Below are positions 27,701 to 35,258 of a stretch of 64,000 bases of DNA, piece after piece. The notes beneath the pieces were generated by a model that worked only from the letters and a program-made list of their open reading frames with translations, had not been told where the DNA came from and ran no database searches. The stretch comes from Pseudomonas gingeri. GTDB lineage: Bacteria > Pseudomonadota > Gammaproteobacteria > Pseudomonadales > Pseudomonadaceae. The DNA lies in assembly GCF_013385425.1 (NCBI RefSeq), contig NZ_JACAQA010000015.1:124001-188000 (forward strand). Reading direction: 5' to 3'. Made by a program: the position numbers and the translations under genes. Numbering within the stretch: position 1 is the stretch's first letter; each line of letters opens with the position of its first letter.

Positions 27701-28120
27701 GACTTCGAAGGGGAGCCGGCCCGTTCGTTGCAGGAGCGTCGCGGCAAACACAGCCCTTACAAAGATGTCAGTGGTGTGTTGCGTTCGTTCGACTACGCTG
27801 CGGCCATGGCCTACAACAGCGCCACGGTCCTTGAATCGTCGGGGGCTGTCGGGCCGGCCAGTCGACGCGTCACCCAGCGTTATCTGATAGACGCCCGCAA
27901 GGCCTTTATCCAGGCATATCGGCGGGCGACGGCTAATCTTGTTCAGGCATGGCAGGATCCGGCCGGCGAAGAAGCGGCCCTGACCCTGTTCAGCCTGGAG
28001 AAGGCCGCGTATGAAATTGTCTATGAGGCGGAAAACCGCCCTGCCTGGCTCAGCGTGCCGTTGCATGGTTTGAGCGGGTTGTTGAGTGAAGTGAAAACCT
28101 TGTCCGGTGGAGAGCAGTGA
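24785..28120 (+). CDS. treS: Trehalose synthase-maltokinase fusion (TreS-Mak/Pep2)
   Basis: 1111 aa bifunctional protein. The N-terminal GH13 domain (about 1-560) isomerises trehalose and maltose: nucleophile D212 in GLRLDAIPYL, acid/base glutamate in LLAEANQWPED, and LRNHDELTLEM. The C-terminal domain (about 600-1111) is a maltokinase with an aminoglycoside-phosphotransferase-like fold: PKRRWFAGKD near its start, catalytic D956 in HGDLHLGQ, and metal-binding D973 in IDFEGEPARS. Together they turn trehalose into maltose-1-phosphate for GlgE. The two activities are separate chains in many actinobacteria and fused in pseudomonads. The stop codon overlaps the glgB start by one base. Confidence 0.97.
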   Translation: MAKKSRPASFIDDPLWYKDAVIYQVHVKSFFDSNNDGIGDFPGLIAKLDYIADLGVNTIWLLPFYPSPRRDDGYDIAEYRGVHSDYGTMADAKRFIAEAHKRGLRVIAELVINHTSDQHPWFQRARLAKPGSSARNFYVWSDTDDKYTDTRIIFLDTEKSNWTWDPVAGQYFWHRFYSHQPDLNFDHPPVLQAVLAVMRYWLDLGIDGLRLDAIPYLIERDGTHNENLPETHQVLKKIRAEIDAHYPDRMLLAEANQWPEDTQLYFGDKRGDDGDECHMAFHFPLMPRMYMALAQEDRFPITDILRQTPEIPANCQWAIFLRNHDELTLEMVTDRERDYLWNYYAADRRARINLGIRRRLAPLMERDRRRIELLNSLLLSMPGTPTLYYGDEIGMGDNIYLGDRDGVRTPMQWSIDRNGGFSRADPASLVLPPIMDPLYGYQSVNVETQAGDPHSLLNWTRRLLAVRKQQKAFGRGSLKMLSPNNRRILAYTREYTGPDGKNEIILCVANVSRTAQAAELELSAFAGRVPVEMLGGNAFPPIGQLNFLLTLPPYGFYWFLLATETQMPSWHVEPVQSLPDFTTLVLKHRMEELLESPSRKALEQTILPEWLPKRRWFAGKDTALEQVRLVYGVRFGDPQHPVLLAEVEVTADGQSSRYQLPFGFLAEDQTSAALPQQLAMARVRRGRQVGLITDAFNLEPFIRAVIEGMRGDTVLVGSDGELHFQAEPELKALELSADMAVRYLSSEQSNSSVVVAERIMLKLIRKVSAGVHPELEMSAYLTAAGFQHISPLLGSVVRRDAKGEDSLLMIAQGMLNNQGDAWSWTQNNLERAIRDELADAVSDHEQHFNALGELADFAGLLGQRLGEMHLVLAAPTVDPAFSAQASTAKDAQHWSKTICSQMEHALRLLKQHQHALPENERALVGRLLEQKKAVLDYIQKLAGQVVGGLRLRVHGDLHLGQVLVVQGDAYLIDFEGEPARSLQERRGKHSPYKDVSGVLRSFDYAAAMAYNSATVLESSGAVGPASRRVTQRYLIDARKAFIQAYRRATANLVQAWQDPAGEEAALTLFSLEKAAYEIVYEAENRPAWLSVPLHGLSGLLSEVKTLSGGEQ

Positions 28121-30348
28121 TGAGTTTGAGCAAGGAACAAGGTAAACCGGTGAACCGTGCATTGCCCGCGAAGAAGGATATCGAGGCCCTGGTACGGGCC
28201 GAACACCAGGACCCGTTTGCCATCCTCGGCCCCCATGACGACGATGTCGGAGGGCAGTATATCCGCGCCTTCCTGCCCGGTGCCCTGGGCGTCCAGGCCT
28301 TGGCCCGCGACAGCGAGGAGGTCCTGGGCAGTCTCGACAGCACCGAGGTGCCGGGCTTGTTTGTCGGTCACTTCGCCCAGCGCCAGCCCTATCTGTTGCG
28401 CATCCAGTGGGCAGCGGGGGAGCAGATCTGCGAGGACCCCTACAGCTTCGGACCGTTGCTCGGGGAGATGGACCTCTACCTGTTCGCCGAAGGCAACCAC
28501 CGTGACCTGAGCAGCTGTCTCGGCGCCCAGGTGACCCAGGTCGACGGCGTCGACGGCGTGCGTTTCGCGGTCTGGGCGCCGAATGCCCGGCGGGTTTCGG
28601 TGGTCGGCGACTTCAATATCTGGGATGGGCGTCGGCATCCGATGCGCCTGCGCCACCCCAGCGGCGTCTGGGAAATCTTTGTGCCGCGTCTGCATCCGGG
28701 CGAGGCCTACAAGTACGAGATTCTCGGCAAGGACGCGATCCTGCCGCTCAAGGCCGATCCCATGGCCCTGGCCACCCAGTTGCCACCGGACACGGCTTCG
28801 CGCGTCGCTTCGCCCCTGCGCATCGACTGGCAGGACCAGGCCTGGATGGAATCGCGCGGCGCCCGGCATCGGCATGACGCGCCGCTGTCGATCTATGAGC
28901 TGCATGCCGGTTCCTGGCAGTGCGAGATCGACGAAGTCGGCGAAGTGTCCCGCCAGTACAGCTGGGGCGAGCTGGCCGAGCGGCTGATTCCCTATGTCCG
29001 GCAGTTGGGTTTCACCCATATCGAACTGATGCCGATCATGGAGCATCCGTTCGGCGGCTCCTGGGGTTATCAGCCGCTGTCGCAGTTCGCGCCGAGTGCG
29101 CGGTATGGCAGCCCGGATGACTTCGCCGCCTTTGTCGACGCCTGCCATCGGGCTGAAATCGGCGTGATCCTCGACTGGGTACCGGCGCATTTTCCTACCG
29201 ATACCCATGGCCTGGCGCAGTTCGACGGCACCGCCTTGTATGAGTACGGCAACCCGTTGGAAGGTTTTCACCAGGACTGGGACACCCTGATCTACAACCT
29301 CGGGCGCACCGAGGTCCACGGCTTTATGCTGGCTTCGGCGTTGCACTGGCTCAAGCATTTCCATGTCGACGGCCTGCGGGTGGATGCGGTGGCGTCAATG
29401 CTCTATCGCGACTATTCGCGCAAGGCCGGCGAGTGGGTGCCGAACCGTTACGGTGGCCGGGAAAACCTCGAGGCCATCGATTTCGTGCGTCATCTCAACG
29501 ATGTGGTGGCCCTGGAAGCCCCCGGTGCCCTGGTGATCGCCGAGGAGTCCACGGCCTGGCCGGGGGTGAGCCAGGGCACCCAGCAGGGCGGGCTCGGGTT
29601 CGCTTACAAATGGAACATGGGCTGGATGCACGATTCGCTGCACTACATCCAGCAGGACCCGGTGTACCGCGCCCACCATCACAACGAACTGAGCTTCGGC
29701 CTGGTGTATGCCTGGTCCGAGCGTTTTATCCTGCCGATTTCCCATGACGAGGTGGTGCACGGCAAGCATTCGCTGATCGACAAGATGCCCGGCGATCGCT
29801 GGCAGAAGTTCGCCAACCTGCGGGCCTACCTGAGTTTCATGTGGGGGCATCCGGGCAAGAAGCTGCTGTTCATGGGGTGCGAGTTCGGTCAGTGGCGCGA
29901 GTGGAATCACGATCAGCAGCTGGACTGGTATCTGCTGCAGTATTCCGAGCACCTCGGGGTGCAGAAGCTGGTGAGCGACCTGAACCGCTTGTACCGCGAG
30001 GAACCGGCGCTGTATGACCAGGACGATGTGCCCCAGGGCTTCCAGTGGTTGATCGGCGACGATGCGACCAACAGCGTCTATGCCTGGCTGCGCTGGAGTC
30101 GGGAAGGGCGGCCGTTGCTGGTGGTCGCCAACTTCACCCCGGTGCCGCGTGAGGCCTATCGGGTCGGCGTGCCCTTTGCCGGGCAGTGGAAGGAAGTGAT
30201 CAACAGCGATGCGGCGATGTATGCCGGCTCCAACTATGGCAATGGCGGCGGGGCCTTCACCGAAGACCACGCCAGCCATGGCCAGGCCGTGTCGCTGGTG
30301 CTGAACCTGCCGCCACTGGCGGTGCTGATGTTGCGGCCGGAGGGCTAG
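28120..30348 (+). CDS. glgB: 1,4-alpha-glucan branching enzyme
   Basis: 742 aa from the ATG at 28120, which overlaps the treS stop (TGATG); GGAG lies about seven bases upstream. Two N-terminal CBM48-like beta modules (about 25-120 and 130-230, with VRFAVWAPNARRVSVVGDFN) precede the GH13 barrel. The nucleophile is D422 in GLRVDAVASM, the acid/base is in AEEST at 475-476, and the substrate-binding SHDEVVHGKHS is present. It introduces alpha-1,6 branches into the linear chains made by GlgE. Third and last gene of the operon; its stop lies four bases from the stop of the converging autotransporter-like gene. Confidence 0.97.
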   Translation: MSLSKEQGKPVNRALPAKKDIEALVRAEHQDPFAILGPHDDDVGGQYIRAFLPGALGVQALARDSEEVLGSLDSTEVPGLFVGHFAQRQPYLLRIQWAAGEQICEDPYSFGPLLGEMDLYLFAEGNHRDLSSCLGAQVTQVDGVDGVRFAVWAPNARRVSVVGDFNIWDGRRHPMRLRHPSGVWEIFVPRLHPGEAYKYEILGKDAILPLKADPMALATQLPPDTASRVASPLRIDWQDQAWMESRGARHRHDAPLSIYELHAGSWQCEIDEVGEVSRQYSWGELAERLIPYVRQLGFTHIELMPIMEHPFGGSWGYQPLSQFAPSARYGSPDDFAAFVDACHRAEIGVILDWVPAHFPTDTHGLAQFDGTALYEYGNPLEGFHQDWDTLIYNLGRTEVHGFMLASALHWLKHFHVDGLRVDAVASMLYRDYSRKAGEWVPNRYGGRENLEAIDFVRHLNDVVALEAPGALVIAEESTAWPGVSQGTQQGGLGFAYKWNMGWMHDSLHYIQQDPVYRAHHHNELSFGLVYAWSERFILPISHDEVVHGKHSLIDKMPGDRWQKFANLRAYLSFMWGHPGKKLLFMGCEFGQWREWNHDQQLDWYLLQYSEHLGVQKLVSDLNRLYREEPALYDQDDVPQGFQWLIGDDATNSVYAWLRWSREGRPLLVVANFTPVPREAYRVGVPFAGQWKEVINSDAAMYAGSNYGNGGGAFTEDHASHGQAVSLVLNLPPLAVLMLRPEG

Positions 30349-30351
30349 CGC

Positions 30352-31395
30352 CTACCAGCGCATTCGCACCCCGACGTTGCCGATGATGCCGTTCAAACCG
30401 GTGTCATCGGAGGTGCCGCTGTAGTCCGCGCTGACATACAGGCTGACCGTCGGCGACACCTTGGCCACCAGGCCCAGTCCCAGTTCCACGGTGGAGCTGT
30501 TGCGACTCATGGCGATCTTGTCGACCGGCTCCAGGCTCACCGGGCTGCCGCTGCCGAACGTATGCCAGAAGTTGGTGCGCAGGTAGGGTTCCAGCGGCAG
30601 GCCGTTCACTTCATAGCTGCCATTGAGACGGGCGCCGATCCGACCGCTCCAGAGCGAAGGGTCGGAGGTAGTCGCCTGTCCGAGCATGTCCACGCTACCT
30701 TGCTGGTTGACCACCTGGGCCTGGGGTTCGATGATCCAGTGCTGGCCCAGTCCGATCGGGAACCCTCCCTCCAGCGAAAACGTCATTTGCCGCGATGCCT
30801 GGCCTTGCAAGGTGCCCTGGTCGGAGCGGGTATAAACCGTGGTCTGATTGTTCATGGCCGTCAGGTTGACGTGCCAGCCCTGTTGTCCGGTCAGGCTCCA
30901 GAAGGCCCCGAGATTGTTCCCTTGGGGGCTCAGGCCATCCATGCGCGGATCACGAGGTGCCGTGACAAAAGCGTCAACCCGATCCAGTGGGCCGCTGCTC
31001 CCGGTAAAGACCCCGGCCGTCAGTGTCTGGCCACCGCTGTGATTGCTGTAGAGGCCGGGAACAATCAGCAGGTCGCCAAAAGCGCCGGAAAACAGTGGAT
31101 CGAGGTTACCGATCTCACCCTGGCCCAGGGTACGGTCGAGGAAGTGAACCGTCGGATCGGGATTACCGATGTTCGGGACGATGCCGGCGAACCGCCAACC
31201 CGGTAATGGGCCGCTGTTGCTCAGTATGGGTAATTGGCCCAGTGGCAAGGGCAAGGGTGTGTCGCCCTGGTATGAAGGTTGGAAGTCCTCTTCGAAAGGC
31301 GCCGCTTGCAGCTCCAGGGCGGAGCACAGCAAAAGGGCGGTCGAAACCGTATAAACCGTCATCCTCAGGTTGGGGTGGGCCATGAACGTTTTCAT
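30352..31395 (-). CDS. Autotransporter-type outer-membrane beta-barrel protein with very short passenger
   Basis: 347 aa; ATG at 31395 with AAGGA seven bases upstream. A signal peptide (about 10-32, ending ELQAAPFEE) is followed by only about 90 residues of proline- and glycine-rich sequence, then an autotransporter beta-domain (about 95-347). Recognisable barrel phrases are GAFWSLTGQQGWHVNLTAM, FSLEGGFPIGLGQHWIIEPQAQV and RIGARLNGSYEVNGLPLEPYLRTNFWH. It ends in W, as Bam substrates do. Normal autotransporters carry passengers of several hundred residues, so this is either a truncated family member or a barrel-only porin-like derivative. Its place between the glycogen blocks is unusual, and a structured leader precedes it. 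Confidence 0.85.
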   Translation of the reverse strand: MKTFMAHPNLRMTVYTVSTALLLCSALELQAAPFEEDFQPSYQGDTPLPLPLGQLPILSNSGPLPGWRFAGIVPNIGNPDPTVHFLDRTLGQGEIGNLDPLFSGAFGDLLIVPGLYSNHSGGQTLTAGVFTGSSGPLDRVDAFVTAPRDPRMDGLSPQGNNLGAFWSLTGQQGWHVNLTAMNNQTTVYTRSDQGTLQGQASRQMTFSLEGGFPIGLGQHWIIEPQAQVVNQQGSVDMLGQATTSDPSLWSGRIGARLNGSYEVNGLPLEPYLRTNFWHTFGSGSPVSLEPVDKIAMSRNSSTVELGLGLVAKVSPTVSLYVSADYSGTSDDTGLNGIIGNVGVRMRW

Positions 31396-31570
31396 CGGGT
31401 GTTCCTTGCTGTCGCATAAATACCTGCATTAGCGTCTCTCCTGCCCCCGAACGAGGGACGGCCGAAATCATCGAGGCAAACCCTCGGCGACCCGCTTTGG
31501 CGGGGGGCCGAAGGCTTGCCCCTTGGGTTTTAAAACCGGGGGTAGTCACTTGTAGCTAAGGAGAGGTGCA
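31396..31570 (-). promoter_or_regulatory. Multi-hairpin 5' leader of the autotransporter-like gene
   Basis: Between the start codon and about 31540 there are consecutive perfect stems: CGAGG-CAAAC-CCTCG (31472-31486), CCCGC-TTTG-GCGGG (31491-31504), GGGGC...GCCCC (31504-31522) and the palindrome GGTTTTAAAACC (31526-31537). Coordinates are given on the plus strand; the transcript would be the complement. I could not match it to a riboswitch class I know. Confidence 0.45.
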
Positions 31571-31702
31571 GGTCGACGTCAAGAAAATAGCGAATAAATA
31601 GATTGGTTTGATCAGGTTTTTCAAGTCATTGATCAATCGGCTATTTAGTCTATTCAGGCTGGATCTGAGCAAGCCCCGGAAGAGGCGCTTTTCCCGTGTT
31701 TC
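31571..31702. other. AT-rich spacer
   Basis: About 130 bases of AT-richer sequence between the structured leader and the PIG-L gene stop. It probably contains the promoter for the leader; I see no gene here. Confidence 0.3.
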
Positions 31703-32455
31703 TCAGATAAACACTATCTCGAACGGTTGCCGTGCCCGTTCGAGCAGGGCCGGTACCAGGACCGGTGGCAGCCCCAGTTCCGGATCGCCTTGCAGGTGGC
31801 TGTGGTAGGCGTGCGCGGCATGCAGCTTGCGGGCGATGCCCCAGGTGTCGAGGCGAATCTTGCGCGCCCGATGCCAGGGGAGCAGGCCTTCGTCGCGCAA
31901 GGGCCGGAACCAGGCATGCACGGGTATCTCCAACAGTGTGGCACCGCTGGCGGCGCAGGCCTGGGCGGCGGCCCGGCCAACGCTGTCATGATCGGCAATA
32001 CCGTCTTCACGCCAGGTGGTCAGCACCACATCGCCCGAGCGCAGGTAGCGCCGCAGGAATTGACTCAGCGGCTGTTCCTGTTGCTCCAGTGCGCCATGGC
32101 GAAAGCCGCCGCGAATCCATTTCAGCCGGTGCAGTTCCAGGCCCAGGCGGCGCAGGGCTTCGGCACTTTCCTGGGGACAGACCACGCTCAGGCGGCTCGA
32201 AGGCCACAGGGTGGAGCCAGGGTAGAGGGCGCTGCCGTCGGTAATCGAGATCAACAGCAGCGGATGTTCGAGGGTGGCGAGCAGTTGCAGCAGGCCGCCG
32301 CAACAATGCACTTCGTCACCGGGATGAGGGGCGATCACGACCACCCGGGCGCCGGGCCGGATCAGGCGGTGCAGGCCAATGGTCGGGACACGGGCCAACT
32401 GCCGCGAGTTCCAGATCAGCGGTGCAACTTCGTTGCGTGCAGCTTGGATTCTCAT
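31703..32455 (-). CDS. PIG-L family deacetylase
   Basis: 250 aa from the ATG at 32455. The zinc-binding motif appears as VVIAPHPGDEVHCCGG (the family usually has AHPDDE), and the second metal ligand region is TWREDGIADHDSVGRAA. PIG-L/LmbE enzymes remove an acetyl group from N-acetylglucosamine-type or related substrates. In pseudomonads such a gene is often found near the trehalose/glucan cluster. The second aspartate of the canonical motif is replaced by glycine in PHPGDE; the D-E pair that acts in catalysis remains. Substrate unknown. Confidence 0.87.
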   Translation of the reverse strand: MRIQAARNEVAPLIWNSRQLARVPTIGLHRLIRPGARVVVIAPHPGDEVHCCGGLLQLLATLEHPLLLISITDGSALYPGSTLWPSSRLSVVCPQESAEALRRLGLELHRLKWIRGGFRHGALEQQEQPLSQFLRRYLRSGDVVLTTWREDGIADHDSVGRAAAQACAASGATLLEIPVHAWFRPLRDEGLLPWHRARKIRLDTWGIARKLHAAHAYHSHLQGDPELGLPPVLVPALLERARQPFEIVFI

Positions 32456-32595
32456 GATATTTGTCACTTCCTTGTGTGGACTTGCACGCATCCTCCATCA
32501 GCCCTGATGCGTTCGGTGTCGCCTGGCGACCCGGTAATGCGTGGGTGAGTATCGCCCATACAGACCGGAATGCGACTTTTATTGCTGAAAAAACG

Positions 32596-34755
32596 TCAGT
32601 TTTCTTCGTCACGTTGTAATTCAAACATCACCAGCGAGCGTCCGGTGAGGGTGTATTCGCTGTTGAAGGCGAAACGCTCCTGACCCTTGACCTGCGGGTC
32701 GTTGGTGTCGATTACGCACGTCCAGTCCAGACCTTGCGGCACTTCCGGCAGGCGGAAATTGACGCCGTCGTGGTGGGCATTGACGGCAATCAGCAAGGTT
32801 GCATCGGCACCGGTACGGGAAATCCCGGACACCTGGGCGCGGCCGTCGAGCAACATGCCCAGGCTGCGGCTGTTGCCGTCGTGCCAGTGGTCGGTGGTCA
32901 TTTCCTGGCCGTCCGGTGTCAGCCAGGTGACGTCCTTGATCCCCAATTGTTCGTTGTAGTCGCCGACCAGGAAGCGTCCGCGGCGCAGGATGGGATAGGC
33001 CAGGCGCAGCTTGACCAGGCGCTTGACGAACTTGAGCAGCGACTTGCCGTCGTCGTCCAGGGTCCAGTTGACCCAGCCGATTTCGCTGTCCTGGCAATAG
33101 GCGTTGTTGTTGCCGTGCTGGGTGCGGGCGAACTCGTCGCCGGCGACGATCATCGGCGTGCCCTGGGCCAGCAGCAGGGTGGCGAAGAAGTTGCGCATCT
33201 GCCGCAGGCGCAAGGCATTGATCGCCGGATCATCGGTGGGCCCTTCGACGCCGTGGTTCCAGGACAGGTTGTTGCTGGTGCCGTCCTGGTTGTTTTCGTC
33301 GTTGGCTTCGTTGTGCTTGTCGTTGTACGACACCAGGTCGTGCAAGGTGAAGCCGTCATGGGCGGTGACGAAGTTGATCGAGGTGTAGGGGCGTCGACCG
33401 CGCTGGTCGAACAGGTCGCCGGAGGCAGTCATGCGTTTGGCGAAGTCGGCGAGCTGGCCGTCGTCGCCTTTCCAGAATGCGCGCACGGTGTCGCGGAAAC
33501 GGTCGTTCCACTCGGCCCAGCCCGGCGGGAAGCCGCCGACCTGATAGCCGCCGGGGCCGCAGTCCCAGGGTTCGGCAATAAGCTTGAGCTGGCTCAGCAC
33601 CGGGTCCTGGCGACAGGCGACGAGGAAACTGTGGCGTTCGTTGAAACCATCGTGATAACGCCCGAGGATGGTTGCCAGGTCGAAGCGGAAACCGTCCACG
33701 TGCATTTCCGTGGCCCAGTAGCGCAGCGAGTCGGTGACCATCTGCAACACGCAGGGATGGCTCAGGTCCAGGGTGTTGCCGGTGCCCGAGTCGTTGATGT
33801 AGAAGCGCTTGTCGTCGGGCATCAGGCGGTAGTAGGAGGCATTGTCGATGCCGCGCATGGACAGGGTCGGGCCTTGCTCGTTGCCTTCGGCGGTGTGGTT
33901 GTAGACCACGTCGAGGATCACTTCCAGGCCGGCTTCGTGCAGATGCGCGACCATTTCCTTGAATTCGGCGATCTTGCCGCTGGCCAGGTAGCGCGGGTCG
34001 GGGGCGAAGAAGGCGATGCTGTTGTAGCCCCAGTAGTTGGTCATGCCTTTTTGCAGCAGGTGCTGGTCGTTGACGAAGGCGTGGATCGGCAGCAGTTCCA
34101 CCGAGGACACCCCGAGCTTGCGGATATGCTCCAGCACTTCGTCGACCATCAGCCCGGCGAAGGTGCCGCGCACCGCCTCTGGCACCGCCGGGTGGCGCAT
34201 GCTGATGCCGCGCACATGGGTTTCATAGAGCAGGGTGCGTTCCCAGGGCACATTGACCCGCTGGTCGTGGCCCCAGGTGTGTGCCGGATCGATGACCTTG
34301 CTCTTGGGCACGAAGGGCGCGCTGTCGCGTTCGTCGAAGCTGAGGTCGGCGTCGGGGTGGCCGATGGTATAGCCGAACAGTGCCTCGGACCATTTCAACT
34401 GGCCGACCAACTGCTTGGCATAAGGGTCGATCAGCAGTTTGTTGGGGTTGAAGCGATGGCCGTTCTGCGGGTCGTAGGGACCGTACACCCGGTAGCCGTA
34501 GATCAGTCCGGGATGGGCGTCGGGCAGGTAGCCGTGGAAGATTTCGTCGGTGTACTCGGGCAGTTCGATGCGTTCCAGTTCGACTTCACCACTGTCGTCG
34601 AACAGACACAGTTCGACCTTGGTGGCGTTGGCGGAAAACAGTGCGAAGTTGACCCCCAGGCCATCCCAGGTGGCGCCCAGCGGGAAGGGCAGGCCCTCGC
34701 GAATTCGCGAGGGTTGGGCTTCGGGCGTGGGGTCGGGCTTTTTCGGCTTGGTCAT
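32596..34755 (-). CDS. glgX: Glycogen debranching enzyme (isoamylase-type)
   Basis: 719 aa GH13 enzyme that hydrolyses alpha-1,6 branches left on trimmed glycogen. An N-terminal CBM48 module (about 15-115: GLGVNFALFSANATKVELCLFD) is followed by the barrel. The nucleophile is D359 in DGFRFDLATIL, the acid/base is E395 in LIAEPWDCGPGGYQ, and the conserved HDGFTLHDLVSYN is present. The C-terminus is a beta domain. It is the last gene of the minus-strand block, separated from the DUF2934 gene by a REP pair, so it may have its own promoter. Linear chains released by GlgX are substrates for MalQ and TreY. Confidence 0.97.
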   Translation of the reverse strand: MTKPKKPDPTPEAQPSRIREGLPFPLGATWDGLGVNFALFSANATKVELCLFDDSGEVELERIELPEYTDEIFHGYLPDAHPGLIYGYRVYGPYDPQNGHRFNPNKLLIDPYAKQLVGQLKWSEALFGYTIGHPDADLSFDERDSAPFVPKSKVIDPAHTWGHDQRVNVPWERTLLYETHVRGISMRHPAVPEAVRGTFAGLMVDEVLEHIRKLGVSSVELLPIHAFVNDQHLLQKGMTNYWGYNSIAFFAPDPRYLASGKIAEFKEMVAHLHEAGLEVILDVVYNHTAEGNEQGPTLSMRGIDNASYYRLMPDDKRFYINDSGTGNTLDLSHPCVLQMVTDSLRYWATEMHVDGFRFDLATILGRYHDGFNERHSFLVACRQDPVLSQLKLIAEPWDCGPGGYQVGGFPPGWAEWNDRFRDTVRAFWKGDDGQLADFAKRMTASGDLFDQRGRRPYTSINFVTAHDGFTLHDLVSYNDKHNEANDENNQDGTSNNLSWNHGVEGPTDDPAINALRLRQMRNFFATLLLAQGTPMIVAGDEFARTQHGNNNAYCQDSEIGWVNWTLDDDGKSLLKFVKRLVKLRLAYPILRRGRFLVGDYNEQLGIKDVTWLTPDGQEMTTDHWHDGNSRSLGMLLDGRAQVSGISRTGADATLLIAVNAHHDGVNFRLPEVPQGLDWTCVIDTNDPQVKGQERFAFNSEYTLTGRSLVMFELQRDEEN

Positions 34756-34838
34756 GGGCGCTCCTGCGGGTGTGTTCGGTGGGGCGGTGTACGAACCGAA
34801 GGGTCATGCTGGCAATACGATCCAGCAAACACCACGTA

Positions 34839-34928
34839 CCTGTAGGAGCAGGGCTTGCCCGCGAAGAGGCCCTTGAGTCTTGCGTCGAGCATCCGGACGC
34901 CTTCGCGGGCAAGCCCTGCTCCTACAGG
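34839..34928. repeat. REP palindrome pair, variant
   Basis: Perfect inverted pair: arms CCTGTAGGAGCAGGGCTTGC and the complementary GCAAGCCCTGCTCCTACAGG, with a GCGAAGAGGC / GCCTTCGCGG inner block. It combines the TGTAGGAGC end of family 1 with the CCCGCGAAG core of family 2. It lies between the DUF2934 and glgX genes. Confidence 0.9.
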
Positions 34929-34957
34929 GGTGTGCTGTCTTCAATACCGTGCATGGC

Positions 34958-35242
34958 TCAACTGGCTGACGGCTTGCGTGGTGCTCGTGGTTTCTTTTCG
35001 GCGGTCGGTTTGCTGGTGGCGGTCGCGGGCTTGGGCGCTGCTTTCGGGGCCGCCGCCGGCTTGCTGGCGACCTTGGGCTTGGCGGCGGGTTTGGCCGCTG
35101 TCGGCTTTTTCGGCGCCAGTGCCTCGGCTTCCGCCAGCTTGCGCGCCATCTCCCAATGCCGGGCCTCCTCACCCTCGGGGCGGCCCTCCGATTCCCAGAT
35201 CTGATAAGCAAACTCACGGATACGTTTTTCGTCGGTACTCAT
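34958..35242 (-). CDS. DUF2934 domain protein with Lys/Ala/Pro-rich tail
   Basis: 94 aa. The ATG at 35242 (MSTDEKRIREFAYQIWESEG) is used because AGGAG is seven bases upstream; the ATG two codons earlier is only one base from it. Residues 5-45 are the DUF2934 domain (IREFAYQIWESEGRPEGEEARHW..AR.L), a short helical motif of unknown function. The rest is a low-complexity tail of KPAAKP/KPA repeats resembling histone-H1-like or AlgP-like nucleic-acid-binding tails. A DUF2934 gene in this position is a recurring feature of pseudomonad trehalose clusters. It follows treY by 16 bp, so it should be co-transcribed. Confidence 0.9.
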   Translation of the reverse strand: MSTDEKRIREFAYQIWESEGRPEGEEARHWEMARKLAEAEALAPKKPTAAKPAAKPKVASKPAAAPKAAPKPATATSKPTAEKKPRAPRKPSAS

Positions 35243-35258
35243 CGCCATGCTCCTGAAC

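Noticed and set aside
31440..31540. Known riboswitch in the autotransporter leader
   Set aside because: GGCAAACCC resembles a piece of the c-di-GMP-I consensus and GGAGAG a piece of the glycine one, but the rest of either consensus is missing, so I report only an unidentified structure.
32734..34845. A 703-codon plus-strand open frame
   Set aside because: It is the shadow of glgX, whose GH13 motifs on the minus strand are unmistakable.
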